From IMG/VR virus record IMGVR_UViG_3300034112_000940, positions 1 to 35,004 of that record: a stretch of DNA of 35,004 nt. One strand, given 5' to 3'. The position numbers and the translations under genes are program-made. The notes below the pieces were generated by a model, which was not told the origin of the DNA, made no database searches, and saw only the letters and a list, made by a program, of their open reading frames with translations. The DNA comes from a virus. Below are positions 1 through 6,400 of the stretch, piece by piece. Position 1 is the stretch's first letter. The number at the start of each line of letters is the position of its first letter.

Positions 1-476
1 GCTTTCCATACTGGTACAAAGTTCCCTTCTGTTGTCTTAGTATACAATATAGTGTTGTGTTTGAGAAGAGCCCTCATCTCATTTTTTGAAGGCATGTTAT
101 TAGAATATCCTGATTCTAATATAAACTCATGAATGTCCATTATGTCCGATTCACTATACATAAACTTATACCATGTACTATCTGGATTACCTATTGGATA
201 TACTTTCTGAGGATATCTTATCTTGCCGTCCAAAATATAATCTTCTATAGTAACCTTATGCTTACCAAGCAGTTGAGCTACCTGACTAGTTGAGTATGCA
301 TTCTCCATAGTTTTTAAAACTTGTGAATAAGAGTATAGCAATCTCTTTTTATCTGGATAGCACCAAGCAACCATCTGGTCTTTAGATCTTGAATGACTTA
401 ATACTTTATGTATCTTGTTATTTAAGAAGAAATACCGAATGCTCTTAGCTGATTGTTTTCTCTTTTTTCTATCCAT
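1..476 (-). CDS. Partial helix-turn-helix DNA-binding protein (3' end outside window)
   Basis: This reading frame opens with ATG at 474-476 and is still open at base 1, giving at least 158 residues. The N-terminus is very basic (MDRKKRKQSAK). Around residues 65-115 there is a MerR/excisionase-like helix-turn-helix pattern (AYSTSQVAQLLGKHKVTIEDYI, split here as AYSTSQVAQLL and GKHKVTIEDYI), in which a helix that selects the domain is followed by a second helix and a wing-like IRYP stretch. It overlaps the zinc-ribbon gene by 55 bases and has a weak AGG site 5-6 bases before the ATG. The role is probably DNA binding, for example regulation or a small terminase-like function, but I do not recognise the family. 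Its place after the 1.45 kb promoter suggests it is not part of the virion structure operon. Confidence 0.6.
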   Translation of the reverse strand, partial: MDRKKRKQSAKSIRYFFLNNKIHKVLSHSRSKDQMVAWCYPDKKRLLYSYSQVLKTMENAYSTSQVAQLLGKHKVTIEDYILDGKIRYPQKVYPIGNPDSTWYKFMYSESDIMDIHEFILESGYSNNMPSKNEMRALLKHNTILYTKTTEGNFVPVWK

Positions 477-610
477 TTACCTAGTGCACTCGTATCCTTA
501 TTAATCATCCATCTTTTACCGCACATCATGCAGAAAAGCTCTACGTGTAGTTTTTGTGAAAATACCCTATCTACAAAAACTCTCCCCTGACACTTATTGC
601 ATTTCATCAT
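422..610 (-). CDS. Small zinc-ribbon protein
   Basis: A 62-residue protein with two CxxC knuckles: CNKC near residues 4-7 and CMMC near residues 27-30. They are separated by about 20 residues of strand-forming sequence, and each is followed by a Gly/Lys/Arg turn (CQGR, CGKR). This is the pattern of a single zinc ribbon, probably binding one zinc ion. The ATG overlaps the stop of the metallophosphoesterase gene (ATGA), which indicates translational coupling, and the 3' end overlaps the helix-turn-helix gene. The function is unknown. Small zinc ribbons of this kind in phages often act in nucleic-acid or protein binding. I see no other domain. Confidence 0.6.
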   Translation of the reverse strand: MMKCNKCQGRVFVDRVFSQKLHVELFCMMCGKRWMINKDTSALGKWIEKRENNQLRAFGISS

Positions 611-1407
611 AGTGTAAATAGCTTCCCATCAACAACACATGAGTAATCTGGTGCCACATGGATCATTTGAATATGTGGGTAGTCATTTACAATATGTGCA
701 ATGGCAAAACCCTTTTGCCAATCATGGTGCTGCATATATTTCATTCCATCTGATTTTTCATCACACATGTGGCCAAGCTCATAACCTCGAAGAGTTTCTC
801 CCTGTCCACCGTTTCTTAACTCATAAGTAACTAAGTGTGATGCTATTCTATGAGAGTGGCCTCTCATCAAAGATATCTGAAGGTCTTCCATATCTTTTCT
901 TACTGAACCAGTTGAAGCAATTGAAAGTCCATGATGAACATGTATATCTCCAAAGCGGCGCTTAGGAAGTTCATTATAATAAATATACTCATAGCCTAGA
1001 GAATCTAGGCTCCACATTGATTCTGGAGTTACTTCAGAAATGTACTCTGGCAACTTAGCATCTACATAATTAAATATTCTAATATCATGATTTCCTAATG
1101 CTGAAAAAAGCTGAGCATCTGGAAGCATCTCTCTTGTCTTTGCATAAAAGTCTCTTGCGCCCTTTGCTTCATGCCTCATCATCGGAACAATAAGATCTTT
1201 GCTATCATTCTTATGATAGTTTAAAAACTCTGCTGATTTGCCCTCAGTATACTTGCTATAGCAAGCCTGATCATCTGTGTCTCCGAGGTAATCAACGACA
1301 TCTGGTTTAAACCACTTCATGACTTTAAACCAAAGCGCAATCATCTTATCATCTTGATACGGAAATTGTTGATCGGATGATATCATCCACTTTAAATCGT
1401 TGCTCAT
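607..1407 (-). CDS. Calcineurin-like metallophosphoesterase
   Basis: A 266-residue protein with the ordered metal-binding motifs of calcineurin-like phosphoesterases: an N-terminal Asp (SSDQQ, where DxH is usual), GDTDD (GDxxD), LGNHD (GNHD), an HVHHG block and RGHSHR (GHxH). These ligate two metal ions in the active site. The substrate cannot be told from sequence; phage relatives include nucleotide phosphatases, DNA-repair nuclease-like proteins and phosphatases of unknown target. The first motif has DQQ instead of DxH, which may weaken one metal site. An AAGGG ribosome binding site lies 5 bases before the ATG. It is the first gene downstream of the promoter and hairpin at 1429-1488, so it is probably expressed separately from the tail genes. 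Confidence 0.85.
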   Translation of the reverse strand: MSNDLKWMISSDQQFPYQDDKMIALWFKVMKWFKPDVVDYLGDTDDQACYSKYTEGKSAEFLNYHKNDSKDLIVPMMRHEAKGARDFYAKTREMLPDAQLFSALGNHDIRIFNYVDAKLPEYISEVTPESMWSLDSLGYEYIYYNELPKRRFGDIHVHHGLSIASTGSVRKDMEDLQISLMRGHSHRIASHLVTYELRNGGQGETLRGYELGHMCDEKSDGMKYMQHHDWQKGFAIAHIVNDYPHIQMIHVAPDYSCVVDGKLFTL

Positions 1408-1428
1408 TAAAACCCTTAATATATATAA

Positions 1429-1448
1429 AAGCCACGATATCGTGGCTT
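1429..1448 (-). terminator. Intrinsic terminator at end of structural operon
   Basis: A perfect inverted repeat forms an 8-base-pair GC-rich stem (AAGCCACG/CGTGGCTT) with an ATAT loop, followed on the minus strand by TTATATATATT. It lies about 50 bases after the last tail-module stop codon and just before the metallophosphoesterase gene. It probably ends the late transcript. The T tract is interrupted by A residues, so read-through is likely. Confidence 0.65.
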
Positions 1449-1460
1449 AATGTTATAGCA

Positions 1461-1488
1461 ATTGTAACATATTAAATCAATGTGTCAA
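1461..1488 (-). promoter_or_regulatory. Sigma-70-like promoter, TTGACA-N16-TACAAT
   Basis: On the minus strand a perfect -35 (TTGACA, 1483-1488) is followed by a 16-base spacer and a five-of-six -10 (TACAAT, 1461-1466). The predicted start lies near 1454, only about six bases before the 1429-1448 hairpin. The promoter would drive the metallophosphoesterase, zinc-ribbon and helix-turn-helix genes. The hairpin would then sit at the very 5' end of the RNA, too early to terminate it efficiently. Confidence 0.55.
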
Positions 1489-1496
1489 TAGATACT

Positions 1497-1922
1497 TTAA
1501 GGTTTGCTTATAACCTTTTTACCTGCACTCAACCAGTGAAAATTAACTGGTCCAGATATAGTTTTTTCAGCATACACATTTAGTTTAGTTGATCCCGACC
1601 ACTGTCCAGAAATAGACCATCTCATGTTATTAGTTTTAGGATCTTGGTTTCTTGGTGTTGCAACAACATAAGCAATTTCATATTCTGGTCCCCAACCTAA
1701 ATCAATTTCGATTGAGCTAACTTTTCCGCCAGGTAATCCAGTTTCAAATGTAACTACGCCAGCTTCTAAATGCATTCTAGTTGACTGTGTGATACTACCT
1801 GCAGTTGTTGTACTAAGCTTATAAGTCTCATCAGACTGAAGCTTAATGCTATCTATTTGTGTTTGAAGATCCTGTAATTTTTTAGGATCTACTGGCTCTC
1901 CATCTTGGAATGTAACTGTCAA
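1497..1922 (-). CDS. Putative coiled-coil plus knob tail/fibre protein
   Basis: A 141-residue protein. Residues about 12-45 form an amphipathic coiled coil (KKLQDLQTQIDSIKLQSDE), and the rest is rich in Thr, Ser, Gly and aromatic residues with alternating strand patterns ending near VNFHWLSAG. A short trimeric coiled coil followed by a compact beta knob is common in phage tail fibre tips, and the ending resembles the last strand of such knobs. The start is TTG, preceded at 8 bases by GGAGG and directly abutting the stop of the previous gene (TAGTTG). It is the last gene before the terminator at 1.44 kb. I do not recognise a named family; the fibre role is inferred. Confidence 0.55.
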   Translation of the reverse strand: MTVTFQDGEPVDPKKLQDLQTQIDSIKLQSDETYKLSTTTAGSITQSTRMHLEAGVVTFETGLPGGKVSSIEIDLGWGPEYEIAYVVATPRNQDPKTNNMRWSISGQWSGSTKLNVYAEKTISGPVNFHWLSAGKKVISKP

Positions 1923-2111
1923 CTAAATTTCCTCCACCTTTGACTCTATTTGATTAGAGTACTCAGAAATAGCTTTTTCTTTTTCTTGATTTTGATTTAT
2001 AATTGTAGTAAGCTCTGCTCTTAGCATTGCAATCTGCAATTCATGATGAGCCGCCATCTGGCCAATTCTTTCTTGAAGAGCAGTTATAATTAATTCTTCT
2101 TTAGAAGACAT
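1923..2111 (-). CDS. Small coiled-coil protein
   Basis: A 62-residue protein predicted to be almost entirely helical, with heptad-like hydrophobic spacing (LIITALQERIGQM, IAMLRAELTTII) and a highly charged C-terminus. There is no signal peptide or membrane segment. It lies between another small helical protein and the coiled-coil/knob protein, with tight spacing, so all three could be parts of one tail-tip assembly or a chaperone set. The function is unknown. The ribosome binding site (AGGT) is modest. Confidence 0.5.
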   Translation of the reverse strand: MSSKEELIITALQERIGQMAAHHELQIAMLRAELTTIINQNQEKEKAISEYSNQIESKVEEI

Positions 2112-2123
2112 TTTTTACCTAAC

Positions 2124-2345
2124 TTATTCTGATAGAGAAGTTAGCTCTTCGACAAGAGCCTCTATTTTTTTATTAACTGAAGCAATTTGCACATTAATAG
2201 ATGCAATACCATCTGTAGATGGAGTTTCTGCTGCTTCCTCTTCCATTAAATTTACCTGTAAATTATACTTTGAGTATGCAAGCGTTCTCAGGTGAGACTC
2301 AATTATTGAGCTTTTTTCTTCATTGGTTAATACGTATTCTGCCAT
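2124..2345 (-). CDS. Small helical protein
   Basis: A 73-residue acidic protein with helical segments at both ends (YVLTNEEKSSIIESHLRTLA and INVQIASVNKKIEALVEEL) joined by an acidic, Thr/Ser-rich linker. It has a very good ribosome binding site (AAGGAGG) 7 bases before the ATG, and an extended -10-like TGGTATAAT sequence lies just upstream. No family was recognised. It may be a small structural or chaperone component co-expressed with the fibre-associated genes around it. Confidence 0.55.
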   Translation of the reverse strand: MAEYVLTNEEKSSIIESHLRTLAYSKYNLQVNLMEEEAAETPSTDGIASINVQIASVNKKIEALVEELTSLSE

Positions 2346-2371
2346 TTTACTTCCTCCTTGTTTGTCATATT

Positions 2372-2380
2372 ATTATACCA
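2372..2380 (-). promoter_or_regulatory. Extended -10 promoter candidate TGGTATAAT
   Basis: TGGTATAAT follows directly on the TAA stop of the upstream gene. The same 14 bases on the plus strand (TATTATACCATTAC) recur at 12591-12604, in the same relation to a stop codon. No good -35 is visible at 16-18 bases, as can be the case for extended -10 promoters. It would feed the three small genes from 1497 to 2345. Confidence 0.4.
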
Positions 2381-2617
2381 TTACCATTTACCTATTGGGC
2401 AAACCGCTCCCTTTAATCTTGTTTTCGCTGGCATAAAGCAACCGCATTCTTGGCAGGTCTTTACCCCGTCATTAAATTTAGGGCAGGCTTTACATAAAGA
2501 ATACCTGGCACTTGACTCTTCTTCTGAAGAATACTCTGTGTTTGGATTTAAAAAATCCCAGGGTTTTACTTCATTTGAAGAAACAAGCTTTTTTGCTTGC
2601 TCCCATTTACTAGCCAC
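2381..2617 (-). CDS. Cysteine-rich DUF6171-like small protein
   Basis: A 78-residue protein with a C-terminal cysteine cluster: CKAC, then CQECGC, then a final CP preceding GKW. The order CxxC, CxxCxC, Lys, CPxGKW resembles the DUF6171 type of small putative metal-binding phage proteins. Five or six cysteines could bind one zinc ion or an iron-sulfur centre. The start is GTG, overlapping the end of the upstream gene by 8 bases, with an AGGGA ribosome binding site. It belongs to the small accessory group after the fibre and oxygenase genes. The biochemical role is unknown. Confidence 0.6.
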   Translation of the reverse strand: MASKWEQAKKLVSSNEVKPWDFLNPNTEYSSEEESSARYSLCKACPKFNDGVKTCQECGCFMPAKTRLKGAVCPIGKW

Positions 2618-2843
2618 TTATTTCCCTCAATTCAAACGACTGGCCGTTCCAAAAATAATTAGCGCCAGCTTTTGGTAAATCTGGAATATCAATTGCAATG
2701 TCTTCCATATCTACTAAAATTGGTGTGCTAGAAAGACCAGCTCTTAATAGATCAGTTCCAGGGCCAGCGATATTAAACCACCCAGCATACTCACCATCAA
2801 CAAGAACCATGTATGTACTTCCTTGCATGTCTGACTTATTCAT
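2610..2843 (-). CDS. Hypothetical small protein, fibre-adjacent
   Basis: A 77-residue protein with a strong ribosome binding site (AAGGAG, 6 bases before the ATG). It starts with a strand-rich segment (YMVLVDGEYAGWFNIAG), continues through a proline-rich middle and ends with YFWNGQSFEL, a short beta hairpin pattern like those found in small tail-attached proteins. It lies between the oxygenase and the cysteine-rich protein. I do not recognise a family. A tail-fibre assembly role is possible only by position. Confidence 0.5.
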   Translation of the reverse strand: MNKSDMQGSTYMVLVDGEYAGWFNIAGPGTDLLRAGLSSTPILVDMEDIAIDIPDLPKAGANYFWNGQSFELREISG

Positions 2844-2902
2844 AATATCTCCTTAACACAATGAATCATATCATTTATTGCAATAGATGTCTAGTAAAAA
2901 AT

Positions 2903-3484
2903 TTATTTGCCAAAGGATATTACCGAGTGCTTCACTCCGCTTACTACTGGCAAAACCCTGTGTATATAATCTGAGCTGGAAGGGAATATTATCAGGCTAT
3001 TCTTTTGAGGCTTTATCGGTATGCTGTATGCTTTATCTTTAAACTGAATTTCCCCTCCCTCATAATCATCATTTATATAGTAAACAAACGATATAGTAGA
3101 CGGGTGGCTTTTTCCATCGTCACTGTGCCATGTGAGCTTTTGAGACTGCTCATACTTTAATATCTCCCACGGCTCCCTTTCTTTTATCTTTATTCCAGTT
3201 GATCTTACAAAATGCAATATACACTTAGATAATGCTAGATCTATTTTTTTATTAAGAACTCTTTTTGCATTATTGTAATCGGATTTGTCTTGCAAGTTTG
3301 TGTATAATGAAAAAACAGTGCACGAACGCAAGGAGGGGTCATAGTCATGATTATTTATTGTTGCGGACTTATAGTCTTGATTATAATCAGAAAATATACT
3401 ATTTAGCTCAGTAAGAATTTGCAAATCATTTTCTATTGCATTCTTATACATAAATATTTTATTTCCCAGGTCTTCTACCTTCAA
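2903..3484 (-). CDS. 2-oxoglutarate/Fe(II)-dependent oxygenase (prolyl-4-hydroxylase-like)
   Basis: A 193-residue protein with the double-stranded beta-helix oxygenase signature. The iron ligands are His120 and Asp122 (WHSDD) and His175 (YIHRVLPV). Lys185 (GVKHSV) sits where the 2-oxoglutarate-binding Arg/Lys is expected. The core strand YEGGEIQF, typical of the prolyl-4-hydroxylase/PKHD group, lies between them. Such enzymes hydroxylate protein side chains or small molecules, coupled to decarboxylation of 2-oxoglutarate. The start is TTG, preceded by GGGGG. It lies 14 bases after the giant fibre gene, so the fibre is a natural candidate substrate, but that link is an inference from position. 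Confidence 0.85.
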   Translation of the reverse strand: MKVEDLGNKIFMYKNAIENDLQILTELNSIFSDYNQDYKSATINNHDYDPSLRSCTVFSLYTNLQDKSDYNNAKRVLNKKIDLALSKCILHFVRSTGIKIKEREPWEILKYEQSQKLTWHSDDGKSHPSTISFVYYINDDYEGGEIQFKDKAYSIPIKPQKNSLIIFPSSSDYIHRVLPVVSGVKHSVISFGK

Positions 3485-3498
3485 CTTGTTCCCCCATC

Positions 3499-6400
3499 TT
3501 ATGTCTTTTCGCTGAAGTTGTGAGCCATTAAGCCCTCAACAAAGTATATGTCTTTATTTTCAATATTAATTGAAACTGTTTCGACTATTTCATCAACTAA
3601 AATTTTTGAGGTAACCGTAACGTTATCTAAATTCTCATTCATAACTGTATCACCCACATTTAAGTCTTTAACCTCAATAAATTTCCAAACACCGTTTTGT
3701 CTTGCTGGAATAATATGCTCGTACGTTATCTTAATTGTATCATTTATTAAGTAGTACTGTCCATAAGATCTTATAATAACATTTGTTACATTTGCTACAG
3801 TCTTAGTTGTTCCAGAAATATCTTCGGATGACCAGAGAGATAGATTGCTTATGTCAGCTTCGTTGTCGCCAACACCTGGAACGTCTGCTGCCATTACTTC
3901 ATCTCCAATATAAAGGTCTTCAATATTTTTAAATGTGCCATCTGCCATCTGTATTTTAGTTCCTACAACGTGACATCCACCACCGCCTGTATCAATTGTG
4001 TCAATGGTATCAATTGTATCAATTGTATCAATTGTGTTAATAGTATTAATTGTATCAATTGTGTTAATAGTATTAATTGTATCAATTGTATCAATTGTGT
4101 TAATAGTATTAATTGTGTTAATAGTATTAATTGTGTTAATAGTATTAATTGTGTTAATAGTATTAATTGTGTTAATAGTATTAATTGTATTAATAGTATT
4201 AATTGTGTTAATAGTATTAATTGTGTTAATAGTATTAATTGTGTTAATAGTATTAATTGTGTTAATAGTGGTACAGTTTCTGTATTCTATTTCAAAACTA
4301 CTAACTTCTCTGGTAGACAAAACATTGCAGCTTGAATTAATACATGTTTCTATAGCAGTCCAAGTTCTAATTCTAGCCTGTTCTCCTTGGCTACATGACC
4401 CCCATGACCCCCATGCGCTATAACTTCTATCACCAGTTGTACATCCTGCCGTGCAGCATGGCGCATACTCAAACTCAGTTCCGCTAACCTCTTTTGTTGA
4501 TGAAGTGCAATTAACTGTATTGCTTGTTTCAATTGCCGTCCAGGTTCTAGAGCGTGTTCTTTCTCCTTGGCTACAGTTTCCGTATGCAGACCAGGCACTA
4601 TATGTCTTTGGACCAGTGGTAACGCTAGCAGTACAACAATCTATACACTCAATATCATTTCCAGAAATAGTAGTTACTTCATTTGTGCAGCTTGTTGTAA
4701 AACAAGATTGTTGAGCTGTCCAAGGTCTTGTTCTGCAAATCTGTGAGGTAAATAGATTACAGCTTCCATACGCACCCCAGGCCCCATAAGTCTTTTCACC
4801 AGTTGTACATACCTGAGTGCAACATGATGTGTACTCATACTCAACACTATTTAATTCATTTTGAGAAATTATATTACAGCTTGAATCGATACACGTATTT
4901 ATTGCAGTCCAAGATCTCTGTCTTCTTCTCTCGCCATTACTGCAACTTCCGTATGCAGACCAATCACCGTAGGTTTTAGTACCCAGAGTACACCCAGCTG
5001 TGCAGCATGGCGCATACCCAAACTCAGTTCCGTTTACTTCTTTTGTTGATGATGTGCAGTTAATTGTATTGCTTGTTTCAATTGCCGTCCAGGTTCTATA
5101 GCGTGTTCTTTCTCCTTGGATACAGCTTCCGTATGCAGACCAGTCACTGTATGTCTTTGGGCCAGTGGTGACGCTGGAAGTACAGCAATCTTTATAATCG
5201 ACATCATTTCCAGATCCTGGACCAACCGTAGTAACACAGCTTGAGTTTATAGTAGTAGCTGTTGCTGTCCAGGGAATTAGTCTTCCTATTTGTCCAGTAT
5301 TTAAATTACATGTACCCCATGGGCCAGGTGTTCCGTAAGTTTTTGGTCCATAAGTTGTAGAAGGTGTACAGCAGCTTGTGTCCTGTTGCTCTGTACCACT
5401 TATTTCTGTTGTTGTTTCAACACAGCTAGTATTTGTTGTTATTCTTAGTGCAGTCCAGGTTCTTGATCGAGTTCTTCTAGGATCAGCTCCATAACACTCG
5501 CCGTATTCAGACCAGGCACTGTATGTCTTATCCCCGTCAACTGTGCTGGCAACACAACAATCTTTAAACTGCTGCTCATTCCCAGACTCTTGAGTTGTAG
5601 TGGTAATGCAGTCTCTGCTGTAATTAGTTCTAGTAGCAGTCCATGGTACTAGTCTAGTTATTCCTACGTTAGGAGTACACGTACCCCAAGGACCAGGAGT
5701 TCCATAAGTCTTTTCGCCTAAAGTTGAGGTGGCAATACAACAATCTATGTATTCTGTTTCTGAGCCAGAAAGCTCAACAGTAGTAACTACGCAATTTTGA
5801 GAAGTAGTTTTTTGTTGCTGTGTCCATTGTCTAGTTCTTGGTCTCTTAGGATCTGCAGGGAAAACTGTACACAATCCAATAACCCATTCTGTATAAACCT
5901 TTGGCTCCAGCACGACCTTTTGACAACATATTTCTGTTTTAGAGCAGGTTATAGAGTATCCGCTAGCGCCTCCAGATTTATCCGATAACTCAATTGTTGG
6001 CCCAGAACAAACTACTGGCTGAGTATTTCCATATGTTAAGCAGTACCATATGGAACCTATTTCTGTACATAGAGTGTCGGATGTAGCTTGCTCATAAGAG
6101 ACTGCAGTTAAATTGACATTATCTATTTTTTCAGTTGTAACAGTTAGGCAGGAATCTCCACTGCTTGTTATTCCAGATACTGAAATTACATCTGCAGATA
6201 TGGATGCTGACCCTAAGCTTACATTTGCTGTTATAGTAAATCCAGATAAGCTGCTATAGTTTGCTATATATACCTTATAACTATTTTCTGTAATATCATA
6301 AGGCTCTCCAAGAATTGCCTCTACGCCAGTAGAAATTGTTCTAAAGCTTTTAGAAACCTCGTCGCTTTTGTACTTATCTCCTTCTCCAGCAAGTGCCGTT

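Noticed and set aside
1917-1922. TTGACA at the start of the coiled-coil/knob gene as a -35 promoter box
   Set aside because: It is the start codon context (TTG ACA), with no -10 at the right distance on the minus strand.
3517-3975. A splicing intein
   Set aside because: The residue after the terminal Asn is Phe and only five residues follow, so no C-extein with Cys/Ser/Thr at +1 exists. A Hint cleavage domain fits better.
3991-4269. CRISPR-like array
   Set aside because: The units are contiguous 9- or 18-base coding repeats without spacers and lie inside a long ORF.
3970-4423. Two plus-strand ORFs rich in Ile/Val/Asn/Cys and Leu/Ile/Val
   Set aside because: They are read out of the tandem TIN repeat on the opposite strand; low-complexity sequence keeps all frames open. 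No ribosome binding site or homology pattern supports them.
4350-5237. Minus-strand ORFs of 67-82 residues inside the fibre gene
   Set aside because: They are shadows of the repeated fibre modules in another frame, repeated because the modules are repeated, and they lack independent starts with ribosome sites.
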